A DNA stretch of 27,271 nt. It comes from a virus. Made by a program: the position numbers and the translations under genes. Below are positions 1 to 6,584 of this stretch, piece by piece. Within the stretch, counting starts at the first letter, position 1, and each line of letters opens with the position of its first letter. The stretch spans positions 1 through 27,271 of IMG/VR virus record IMGVR_UViG_3300028592_000074, one strand, 5' to 3'. Under the pieces are notes generated by a model, which was given only the letters and a program-made list of their open reading frames with translations, was not told the DNA's origin and ran no database searches.

Positions 1-83
1 CGGCCGCACTCAGTGTCACCGGCGCCACCTGTCGCGCATCCGCGTGGCCATCCAGGTGGCGCCGGTGACACTGAGTGCGGCCG
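1..83. repeat. Perfect 30-bp inverted repeat at window edge
   Basis: Bases 1-30 are the exact reverse complement of bases 54-83, separated by a 23-base spacer. The right arm lies inside the coding sequence of the leftmost minus-strand gene and is in frame there. The left arm then supplies that gene's last few codons and its stop. The repeat begins at base 1, so its true extent to the left is unknown. A foldback or chimeric contig end is the simplest explanation; a genuine cruciform or an inversion scar is the alternative. Confidence 0.9.
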
Positions 84-231
84 TGGCGGTCCAGGCCTGC
101 CCGGCACTGAGGTCGAGCGCGCCATAGAGTGCGGCGGTGCCTGCGACGGCGCCCCCCATATAGAAGGGGCCGAGTCCGAAGCGGTGCCGGTGCAGCACCT
201 CCCACAGGTTGATGTCGTCGCGTGAATTCAT
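16..231 (-). CDS. Small membrane protein, 3' end probably altered by the inverted repeat
   Basis: A 71-residue reading frame starting at the ATG at 231, preceded by a GAGGAG ribosome-binding site about 9 bases upstream. The N-terminus is soluble and charged. The middle (about residues 24-58) has two weakly hydrophobic Gly/Ala-rich stretches that could span the membrane, and the C-terminus is basic. It is the last gene seen in the leftward operon, 13 bases after the zinc-finger gene. The final residues and the stop codon come from the left arm of the 30-bp inverted repeat, so the natural protein may be longer. I do not recognise the family. By position it could be a small accessory membrane protein of the conjugative-element module, but that is inference. 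Confidence 0.5.
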   Translation of the reverse strand: MNSRDDINLWEVLHRHRFGLGPFYMGGAVAGTAALYGALDLSAGQAWTATAALSVTGATWMATRMRDRWRR

Positions 232-244
232 CGTGATCGTCTCC

Positions 245-1081
245 TCAGCTGGCCAGGGTCTCATCGGACGGCCTCATGCCGCCCTTGCGCTTCTTGGCGG
301 CCGCGATGTCGTCGGCGTAGTACTCGTCGATGGCCGCGATGACCGCACTGAACGACTTGCCCGCCTCCTCCAGCTGGTCGCACGCGGCGATCAGTCGCTG
401 CACGGTGATCGGGTTGAAGCCCTTGTTGCGGATCAGGTGCGCGCGGTATTCCACGATGGCCTCGCGTGCGAAGCCGCCCAGCGTCTGCTCCAGGCCGACC
501 ATGTCGTCGCGGATCTCTGACAGCCTGTGTGGCCGGGACCCCGCCATCACTGCCCAGGCGGCTTTCATCGCCTGCGCGATCTTGCTTTCCATTGGGTTTG
601 CGCTCCTTGTGCTCGAAGTGGTGGTGCGCGTCGGCTGCTGACCGTCTGGTCGTCGCGGCCGGGACCAGACTTTGCCGGTGCCGTCAGTGCCGGTGACGCT
701 CTGCGGCGCGGGCGCGGCTCCTGGTTTCGGCTCAAGACTGTGGATCGACTCGAAATGCTTGTTGAGCCCGTAGGCCGACTTGTACTTCCTGCGGCAGGCG
801 AAACAGTGGTATTGGGCGCGCCCCAGCCGCCTGCGCCTGTTCGGTACCTCGTCGACCTCTGGCAGGTCGTCAGCGGTGAAGTTCCGCTCCGCCTTCCATG
901 CCCTGTAGTGCGCGCGCGTCCGGGTCTTCGTGACGCCGTAGGTGTACCTGGCTTCGACGTAGACGACCTGGGCGACCTTGCCCGTGCCGCGCACCGTTCC
1001 GCGCAGGACTCGGAACCACAGCGGCAGCGATGCCTTGCGCTGTTCGGCGTCTGTCTCTGTCTCCGCGACGTCGGTCGACAT
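245..1081 (-). CDS. C2H2 zinc-finger protein of AICE/plasmid type
   Basis: 278 residues from the ATG at 1081 (GGAG nine bases upstream; a GTG one codon earlier is also possible). A classical C2H2 finger is visible: Cys93-X2-Cys96-X12-His109-X4-His114, preceded by a basic NRRRR stretch. The N-terminal third is rich in aromatic and basic residues. A low-complexity Pro/Thr/Arg linker follows the finger. The last roughly 110 residues look all-helical and end in a basic KKRKGG segment. Proteins combining one C2H2 finger with a helical tail occur in actinobacterial plasmids and integrative conjugative elements near transfer genes; this is from general knowledge, not a search. Nucleic-acid binding is likely; the target is unknown. 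It starts just after the DUF2637 gene ends, so the two are co-transcribed. Confidence 0.7.
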   Translation of the reverse strand: MSTDVAETETDAEQRKASLPLWFRVLRGTVRGTGKVAQVVYVEARYTYGVTKTRTRAHYRAWKAERNFTADDLPEVDEVPNRRRRLGRAQYHCFACRRKYKSAYGLNKHFESIHSLEPKPGAAPAPQSVTGTDGTGKVWSRPRRPDGQQPTRTTTSSTRSANPMESKIAQAMKAAWAVMAGSRPHRLSEIRDDMVGLEQTLGGFAREAIVEYRAHLIRNKGFNPITVQRLIAACDQLEEAGKSFSAVIAAIDEYYADDIAAAKKRKGGMRPSDETLAS

Positions 1082-1087
1082 CACGCA

Positions 1088-1879
1088 TCACTCCCCCGCC
1101 GCCGTGGCGGCCTGGTCTTCTTTGAACTGGCGGGCGATCGTGCGCCCCATACCAGTGTCCTTTCCGAACTTGCCGAAGAATGGTCCAACGGTCTTCCACA
1201 GGTCTGCGCCGGAGGCGTTGGCGTCCACCTTGGACAGGTATCCGCGCATCGCGTCCCCGAGCGCGCTGTAATCGCTGGGCGCCCAGCCTGCCTTGCGCAT
1301 CTCCTCGGTCAGGCCGTCCAGGCTGACCGGCTCGGACGCGACCGGCTCCGGCCCGGGAATCGGACGAGGTGCCGGAGCGACCTTCTCCGCCCGTGGCTGC
1401 GGCGTCTTCTCGACCTTCTGCGCCTGCACCTCGGAACGCTCACGCAGGCGCCGGATGAACCTCAATACCAGCTCGACCGAGACGGCCAGCGACAGCGGCG
1501 GCCAGGCGGCGATCGCCTTCGCGGCCGCTGTGCTGACAACGTCGTAGTTCATGTTGGCCAGCACCGACCAGCCGATACCCGCGAGCATGGTCAGATAGGC
1601 CAGCCAGTCCTTGCGGTTGCGCATGCGCGCGTCCGCGTACATCACCAGCGAGGCCGCGAGCATGGCGCCGTCGACGGAGATCGGTGACAGGTGCGCGCGC
1701 CAGCGCGGCTCCCGGTTGGCCAGGGCCCAGTCGAACATGTGCGAGTAGGAGATCGCGACGGCGACGGCGATGACGGCGGTGAGCGCCAGCAGCACCAGCG
1801 CGACGATCGTGATCAGCTCACCCCGGCCGAGGGGGATCGTGATCGGGGTGCGGCGGGGGGCGCGCCTGAGCAGGTTCAT
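1088..1879 (-). CDS. DUF2637 / SpdB-like four-helix membrane protein
   Basis: 263 residues from the ATG at 1879, chosen because it overlaps the stop of the preceding gene as ATGA and has GGGAGG upstream. Four hydrophobic segments are visible at about residues 22-45, 66-84, 90-112 and 118-140. The region between segments 1 and 2 has the SVDGAM-like motif typical of DUF2637. A basic RRLRERS stretch ends the membrane part. It is followed by a Pro/Ala-rich linker and a roughly 90-residue soluble domain. DUF2637 proteins are common on Streptomyces-type plasmids and AICEs, often next to Spd (intramycelial spread) or TraB-type transfer genes. The role here is inferred as a membrane component of element transfer or spread. 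It is unusual beside phage head genes. Confidence 0.75.
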   Translation of the reverse strand: MNLLRRAPRRTPITIPLGRGELITIVALVLLALTAVIAVAVAISYSHMFDWALANREPRWRAHLSPISVDGAMLAASLVMYADARMRNRKDWLAYLTMLAGIGWSVLANMNYDVVSTAAAKAIAAWPPLSLAVSVELVLRFIRRLRERSEVQAQKVEKTPQPRAEKVAPAPRPIPGPEPVASEPVSLDGLTEEMRKAGWAPSDYSALGDAMRGYLSKVDANASGADLWKTVGPFFGKFGKDTGMGRTIARQFKEDQAATAAGE

Positions 1880-2154
1880 GCTCCGAGTACCTCCCGGTTG
1901 TGGCGGAACCGCCATGTGCTGGCGTGCGTGCCGGTGGTCTCCTCGATCCGGCTCCACGAGGTACCGAGTAGGCGTTCGTGCTTGAGCACGGCCAGGCGCG
2001 TCTGCTTGAGGGCCAGAATCAGCGCATCGATGGTGACGAGCTGGGGCAGTAGCGAGGTGCCGTCTTCGATGATCGTCCCGCCAGGTGTCAGCCACAGCGG
2101 CTCGCCCTGTTCGACGATCGCTGCGATCGACGTCCGTACGTCCTGCGCCTGCAT
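1876..2154 (-). CDS. Small HTH-like protein, first gene of leftward operon
   Basis: 92 residues from the ATG at 2154, which has a good GGAGG ribosome-binding site 8 bases upstream. A GTG at 2184 in the same frame is less well supported. The stop codon overlaps the start of the DUF2637 gene (ATGA), so translation of the two is likely coupled. The C-terminal half contains a segment around residues 66-85 (TSWSRIEETTGTHASTW) that fits a helix-turn-helix of the 'W-x-x-I-x-x-x-x-G-x-x-x-x-x-x' type found in small actinobacterial regulatory proteins. The N-terminal half has a short beta-rich stretch. It may be a DNA-binding regulator of the module. The exact family is not recognised. Confidence 0.6.
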   Translation of the reverse strand: MQAQDVRTSIAAIVEQGEPLWLTPGGTIIEDGTSLLPQLVTIDALILALKQTRLAVLKHERLLGTSWSRIEETTGTHASTWRFRHNREVLGA

Positions 2155-2172
2155 CGTTTGACCCTCCGCCTT

Positions 2173-2205
2173 GTGGATTTCCACATACCCTACCCCAGTA
2201 TCCTC
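2173..2205 (-). promoter_or_regulatory. Putative leftward promoter with 12-bp palindrome
   Basis: On the minus strand a TAGGGT -10 candidate (2187-2192) and a GATACT candidate (2198-2203) precede the leftward operon. Neither has a convincing -35 box. The predicted start region carries the palindrome GTGGA-TT-TCCAC (2173-2184), which could be an operator. A promoter must lie near here because the neighbouring genes diverge. Confidence 0.4.
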
Positions 2206-2263
2206 TCCGCCGCAGAGCCGGTTTCAGAATTCCTGGTGAGCAGGCCTGTCACGGCCGCGTCAC

Positions 2264-2292
2264 GTGATCAGCGCCGAACGCCCGGCTACCCT
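2264..2292 (+). promoter_or_regulatory. Putative rightward promoter for head operon
   Basis: A TACCCT -10 box (2287-2292) lies 38 bases before the portal ATG. The hexamer 17 bases further upstream is GTGATC, a poor -35. TACCCT also occurs in the same role ahead of the capsid gene (13813) and the Tad2-like gene (16897), which supports it. Confidence 0.4.
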
Positions 2293-2329
2293 CACGCCAA
2301 GTGACCGAGCACTGCTGACAAGGGGTGAC

Positions 2330-3943
2330 ATGGCATCCAGGACGCTCGCCCCCGCGCTACGCCGCATGCTCGGCTGGCAGCCACGCAAGAGAGAGACCAA
2401 GGGGTACAGCGGCCGCGTCGGCAGTTCCTGGCGGCAGTACGTCGTCCCCGGCCAGCCCTACGCCACCGACTGGAACACCGACCGCGCCGTCCGCGAGGGC
2501 TTCGAGGTCAACCCGTGGATCTACCGGGCCGTGCACGTCACCGCGTCCAAGATGCTCGGCTGGGACATCGTGCTGCGCCAAGGAGACCCCAAGAAAGGCA
2601 AGCCACTACCTGTCGAGGCCGACCCCACCCGCCTGTTGCACGTGTTCAACATCCAGGCCAACCCGTGGGAACGCGCCAAGGTCTTCCGCTACCGGCTCAT
2701 CGCCCAGTACCTGCTGTCCAGCCGAGGCGTGTTCATCGAGGTCCGCCGCAGCCGCGCGGGACGCATCGCCATGCTCACCTTGCTCGACCCCGACCGCGTC
2801 GAGATCATCCCCACCGTCATCGGCAAGAATTCGGACGGAACCCAGCAGGTCGATCCGCTCGGCGCGTTCCGTGTCACCGTCAACGACGGCACCGGACCGT
2901 ACAACGAACTCCCCCGGTTCAACCCGAAAGCCGACTTCGACGACCAGCCGGGCGCCGTGCTCTGGGTACGCAGCCCGCACCCGACTCTCATGTTCCGGGG
3001 CATGTCGCCGATGCAGGCCGCCGCCATGTCCGCTGACATGGACAAGGCCGCGCGCCTGTACAACCGGCGCTTCATGGACGGCGATGGCCGCCCCGGCGGC
3101 ATCCTGCTGGTCAAAGGCCACGCCCGGGACGATCAACTGGAGCTCGTTGAGGCGCGCGTCAACGGCGGGCCCGGCTCGCAGAGCCGCCTGACCGCCCTGG
3201 AAGGCGACGACCTCCAGTTCGTCGACACCTCCGGCAGCCCCCGTGACACCCAGTGGGGCGACACGATGGATCGGATGCGCAAGGAGGTCAGCATCGCCTT
3301 CGGCGTGCCGGAGTCCGTGCTGGGCGACGCGTCCGGGCGCACGTTCGACAACGCCGACGCCGAGAAGGCGAACTGGCTGGAGGACACCGTCACCAAGCTG
3401 GCCGACCTGCTCGACGACCAGCTCGACATCCTCACCGGACCCTGGGACGACGCGCTGTTCCTGCGTCACGACTACTCCGTCGAATGGGTGCTGGGACGGC
3501 ACAAGCGCGACGAGATCGACCGCGCCAGCACCGACCTGCGAGAAGGCCGGATCACGCTCAACGACTGGCGCGTCATCGCAGGCCTGGACGAGATCGACGA
3601 GCCGTGGGCCCGCGTGCTTTACCTCCCGGCCGGAACCGTGCTCGCCGGTGCCCCCGAGGACGTCGCCATCGTCGCCAAGCTGCCCATGCTCGGCAGTCCG
3701 CAGGCCGCCGACCCCGAGGCCGAGGCGCGACGCGGTGCCAGCGCGGGCAGCCGGATGGGGGTACGCGCCGCCGACAACATCAACTCCGCGAACCGGCTCC
3801 GGCTGGTCAACCAGAACGCGCGCGGTGGCGGCGGGCCGGTCGCCCTGGAGCAGCGTGACGCGCTCGCACTGACCGGCGGAGAGCTGGAGGGTAAGGAGGG
3901 CGGCGCGCGAGCAGGCGGCGACGACGCCGCTGCATGGCGATGA
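2330..3943 (+). CDS. Phage portal protein (HK97 type)
   Basis: 537 residues from the ATG at 2330, preceded by AAGGGG at a 5-base spacing; an in-frame GTG at 2264 is less likely. The portal forms the dodecameric DNA channel at one head vertex and binds terminase and the head-tail connector. Family signs include the early 'NPWIYRAVHV' segment, the 'RGMSPMQAA' clip-region motif, and the 'FGVPESVLGD' followed by 'TFDNADAEKANW' segment that marks the C-terminal part of HK97/SPP1-like portals. The last roughly 90 residues are Gly/Ala-rich and probably disordered. It heads the rightward head operon. No terminase gene precedes it, which is unusual; a divergent conjugative-element-like operon occupies that place. 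Confidence 0.93.
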   Translation: MASRTLAPALRRMLGWQPRKRETKGYSGRVGSSWRQYVVPGQPYATDWNTDRAVREGFEVNPWIYRAVHVTASKMLGWDIVLRQGDPKKGKPLPVEADPTRLLHVFNIQANPWERAKVFRYRLIAQYLLSSRGVFIEVRRSRAGRIAMLTLLDPDRVEIIPTVIGKNSDGTQQVDPLGAFRVTVNDGTGPYNELPRFNPKADFDDQPGAVLWVRSPHPTLMFRGMSPMQAAAMSADMDKAARLYNRRFMDGDGRPGGILLVKGHARDDQLELVEARVNGGPGSQSRLTALEGDDLQFVDTSGSPRDTQWGDTMDRMRKEVSIAFGVPESVLGDASGRTFDNADAEKANWLEDTVTKLADLLDDQLDILTGPWDDALFLRHDYSVEWVLGRHKRDEIDRASTDLREGRITLNDWRVIAGLDEIDEPWARVLYLPAGTVLAGAPEDVAIVAKLPMLGSPQAADPEAEARRGASAGSRMGVRAADNINSANRLRLVNQNARGGGGPVALEQRDALALTGGELEGKEGGARAGGDDAAAWR

Positions 3944-3953
3944 ACTCGCCGTA

Positions 3954-5255
3954 TTGACCGCTGACTCGTTCGTCGTTCGCGAGGCCGCCCCCGATCCCCC
4001 TCCCGGTCCTGAGCGCGACGCGATCATCACGATGAACGAGGCGGCCGCGCATGCCGCCGAGAACGCGGTCACCGGCGTGCTGGAACGGCACCTGGAACGC
4101 GTGATCGGCGTCGTGCTGCAGCGGGCCAGGGGGCCGAAGGCGCGCAAGGGAACCAAGTGGTGGGTTCCAAGTGGAACCGACTCCACATTGGAAGTGAAGG
4201 ATCTCGATACCACCTACGTTGTACCGGACAAGCTGACCAACAGTCTCGCCGACGACATCCGGCCGGTCATCCTCACCATCGCCACCGACGCGGCCGCCGA
4301 CACCGCGCAACGCCTCGGCGAACCCGAGGACATCGCCTCCTATGACACGCAGGAGATCGAGCGCGCCGTCGATGAGGCGATCAAGCTGATCCTCGGTATC
4401 GCCGACCGGCACATCCGTGAACTCCGGCAGGCCGTGCTCGACGCCGACAGCACCGCCGGAGATCTCGACGACCTGCTCGGCCGCATCGAGAAGGCGCATC
4501 GCAAGGGTGGCAACTGGGTGCTGATGGCCGGGCGCACCCTCGCGAACGCGCTGGCCAACGACGCCGCCTATGAACAGGCCCTGCGGCTGGGCTGCACGCA
4601 CGCGCAGTGGGTCAGCAGACGTGACGGCCGTGTTCGCCCCACCCATGTGCGGGCCGACGGTCAGGTGCGCCGGATGGAGGGACGTCTGTTGAAGTTCGGT
4701 ACCCGGTTCAAGGTCGGCAAGTTCAGGCTCCGGCATCCTTGTGACCCCTCTGGCCTGCCGTTGTCCTGGCCGGAGGTCGCCGGTTGCCGATGCAAACTGC
4801 TGTTCCGGCGCCCCGGCGAGAAGGCGCGCGCACTGTTCGAGGTGATCGACCGGTCGGTCCGCGATGGCAGCGCCCCCCGGCGCGCCATCGACGCACTCGC
4901 CATCGCGCTGGCCACGGCGACGGCACTGCCCGACGGCGCCGCTCATACCCCGACCCCCCAGGGGTATCCGCTCGCACCGGCCGCACCGCTGGTCACGCTT
5001 CCCGAGCCGGTCGTTGGCTACCGGCTACTGCCCGACGGCGCCGATGTCATCCCCGGCCAGCAGATAACGATGTCCAGTCAGCTCGTGCTCGGACTCGACT
5101 GGAAAGGCTCTGCCAGCGCGCTCACGCTCGCCGTGCTGGTGCCCGCCGGGACCGTGGTCGCCGCGACCGGCGGTGCGATCATCCTGTCCGGCGGAACCAC
5201 ACTGGAGATCCTCGGCGCCGGAGAGACCGGGGTGCGCGCGCAGGTCGTGGCCTGA
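3954..5255 (+). CDS. MuF-type minor head protein with ART-like C-terminal domain
   Basis: 433 residues if translation starts at the TTG at 3954; the first ATG is at 4032 and neither start has a clear ribosome-binding site. The middle contains a MuF (phage head morphogenesis) domain: about residues 220-285 include 'WVSRRDGRVRPTH' and then 'HPCDPSGLPLSWPEVAGCRC', the usual His/Cys-bearing core. MuF proteins sit inside the head next to the portal. The last roughly 85 residues resemble the C-terminal half of VIP2-type mono-ADP-ribosyltransferases: YR at 356-357, a TMSSQ segment (Ser374/375), an 'LAVLVPAGTVV' strand, and LEIL with Glu418. MuF-ART fusions are known in polyvalent phage proteins. Here the ART domain looks short, and the first Glu of the usual ExE motif is not conserved, so activity is uncertain. 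Confidence 0.82.
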   Translation: MTADSFVVREAAPDPPPGPERDAIITMNEAAAHAAENAVTGVLERHLERVIGVVLQRARGPKARKGTKWWVPSGTDSTLEVKDLDTTYVVPDKLTNSLADDIRPVILTIATDAAADTAQRLGEPEDIASYDTQEIERAVDEAIKLILGIADRHIRELRQAVLDADSTAGDLDDLLGRIEKAHRKGGNWVLMAGRTLANALANDAAYEQALRLGCTHAQWVSRRDGRVRPTHVRADGQVRRMEGRLLKFGTRFKVGKFRLRHPCDPSGLPLSWPEVAGCRCKLLFRRPGEKARALFEVIDRSVRDGSAPRRAIDALAIALATATALPDGAAHTPTPQGYPLAPAAPLVTLPEPVVGYRLLPDGADVIPGQQITMSSQLVLGLDWKGSASALTLAVLVPAGTVVAATGGAIILSGGTTLEILGAGETGVRAQVVA

Positions 5256-5265
5256 CATGACGAAA

Positions 5266-5283
5266 CCCCCCGGCCACGGGGGG
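5266..5283. terminator. C6/G6 hairpin in the 189-base gap after MuF gene
   Basis: CCCCCC-GGCCAC-GGGGGG can form a short, very stable hairpin just after the MuF stop. No T-run follows on the plus strand, but a TTTC tract follows on the minus strand. A second G6 run at 5287-5292 offers an alternative pairing. It may be a weak terminator or attenuator. Apart from this and the start motif at 5432 I see nothing in the gap. Confidence 0.35.
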
Positions 5284-5431
5284 CACGGGGGGCGTCGTCG
5301 GCTCCACACAGCCAGCCTGTGCGCGAGGGGGGACCATCGACAAGGTTGGGCGAGTGGAGCCCTACGGTAAGTCGGCCGCCCACCAGTGTCAACGCCGCGC
5401 GTGTCGCCCCGGAACGCTGATCCGCTGCTGC

Positions 5432-5447
5432 GACGATGACCGGCATG
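5432..5447 (+). promoter_or_regulatory. Leaderless-start motif upstream of 2H protein
   Basis: GACGAT, then GACCGGC, then ATG. The same arrangement ([TG]ACNNT, seven bases SACCNGC, start codon) recurs at 16897 and 17579, and without a start codon at 26081. If the hexamer is a -10 box, transcription would begin at or next to the ATG at 5445 and the mRNA would be leaderless. No good -35 is visible. Confidence 0.4.
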
Positions 5448-6521
5448 GCCGATGAACACGTTGGGGGCATGGTTGCCCTGATCCCGCGCGCCTCCGATGC
5501 GGAGCAGCTCCGCGTGTCCGGCGGCGAGAAGCTGGACGAGCTCCACCTGACCCTCGCCTATCTCGGTGACGACGTCACCGACTGGACGGCGGACCAGCGC
5601 AACCACCTCACCGCCACCGCGCTGAACGTCGCGCAGTCGGCGGGTGCGCCGGTGCAGGCGCGCGTCATGGCGCACGCCGTGTTCAACCCGGATGGTCACG
5701 CTGATCGCGCTCCGTGCGCGGTCTACCTGGTCGGCGACAGCCGGGCGATCGGTCCGATGCGGGACATGATGCGCGTGGTGGTCGAGCACGTACAGGAACA
5801 GCACGAGCCGTTCATCCCGCACGTGATCGCCGGGTACGGGATACCGGTCGCCCGGCTGAAGTACACCGGGCCGATCGTGTTCGACCGGCTGCGCGTGGCG
5901 TTCGCCGGTGACACCTACGACTTCCCGCTCGGCGAGGTGGACGAGAAGTCGATCGCCGAGGAGTTCAAGGTGGACGTGACGGACGGCCTGACGACGCTGA
6001 CCGAGGACGAGATCGAGTCCAAGGTCATGAGCGCGGATCCGCGTGCGGCGAAGTTGCGCGAGTACTGGGCTCGCGGCAAGGGCCGGGGCAAGTGGGACAA
6101 GTGGCGTGAGCTGCACCGGCATCTGAAGAAGTACGTGAAGAACCCGAACATCCTGGACGGGCTGACCTCGAACATCTACCGGATCGCCAAGGGTCACAAC
6201 CCGCCGCGCGGCAAGAAGGATCTTCAGCTTTCCGAGGCGGAGGTGAAGGCGGCGATGGCGCTGGCGGACCCGGACGCGGACTTCGATCCGGACGCGCTCG
6301 CCGACTGGCTGGACGAGGATGACGAGCTGGACGAGGAGTTCGACGAGAACGATCCGGACCAGGTGTACGAGCGGGCTTTGATCGACGATGTCGACTGGGA
6401 GATCGACGCCGAGGGCGCGCTGGTCCGGGAGGACGAGGACGAGCCGGACGGGGAAGAACTCCCCGACAGCGCGGGTCCGGTCGATCCGGGCGTGAGTCTC
6501 TGGGATCTCGAAGCCGATTGA
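5445..6521 (+). CDS. 2H phosphoesterase-like protein with second conserved actinophage domain
   Basis: 358 residues from the ATG at 5445; an ATG at 5436 in frame is possible, and neither has a ribosome-binding site. The first roughly 165 residues resemble 2H phosphoesterases (2'-5' RNA ligase/cyclic phosphodiesterase superfamily). The first motif 'LHLTLAYLGD' is intact (His34). The second, 'PHVIAGYG' (His126), has Ile where the catalytic Thr/Ser belongs. A second domain around residues 195-270 contains 'SADPRAAKLREYWARGKG', 'KWRELHRHLKKYV' and 'HNPPRGKK', a module I recognise from actinophage head-region proteins but cannot name. The last roughly 85 residues are strongly acidic. It lies directly before the protease fusion. 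Possible roles are a packaged nucleotide-signal or RNA-processing enzyme or an internal head protein; this is inference. Confidence 0.68.
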   Translation: MADEHVGGMVALIPRASDAEQLRVSGGEKLDELHLTLAYLGDDVTDWTADQRNHLTATALNVAQSAGAPVQARVMAHAVFNPDGHADRAPCAVYLVGDSRAIGPMRDMMRVVVEHVQEQHEPFIPHVIAGYGIPVARLKYTGPIVFDRLRVAFAGDTYDFPLGEVDEKSIAEEFKVDVTDGLTTLTEDEIESKVMSADPRAAKLREYWARGKGRGKWDKWRELHRHLKKYVKNPNILDGLTSNIYRIAKGHNPPRGKKDLQLSEAEVKAAMALADPDADFDPDALADWLDEDDELDEEFDENDPDQVYERALIDDVDWEIDAEGALVREDEDEPDGEELPDSAGPVDPGVSLWDLEAD

Positions 6522-6546
6522 TTGCCGCCCGAGTGGCGGCTAGTAT
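6518..6546 (+). promoter_or_regulatory. Promoter with palindromic spacer (GCCGCC-N5-GGCGGC) for the giant gene
   Basis: A -35 TTGATT (6518-6523), a 17-base spacer and a -10 TAGTAT (6541-6546) form a near-consensus promoter. The spacer is an inverted repeat, GCCGCC-cgagt-GGCGGC. The -35 box overlaps the stop codon of the preceding gene. The expected start is near 6553, leaving a leader of about 30 bases with GGGAGAA before the GTG at 6585. The arrangement matches the promoter at 15537-15565 and resembles that at 16827-16856, so a shared repressor is plausible. Confidence 0.65.
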
Positions 6547-6584
6547 TCGCTTGTCTGTCTTCAACGAAACACAGGGAGAACCCG

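Noticed and set aside
2606-4213. Long open frame on the minus strand opposite the portal and MuF genes (535 codons)
   Set aside because: It mirrors the third-position GC bias of the plus-strand genes, has low-complexity composition and no recognisable domain, and lies opposite a clear portal.
5266-5292. Runs of C and G suggesting a strong terminator for the MuF gene
   Set aside because: There is no T-run on the plus strand and two alternative G6 partners exist, so it is kept only as a low-confidence hairpin.
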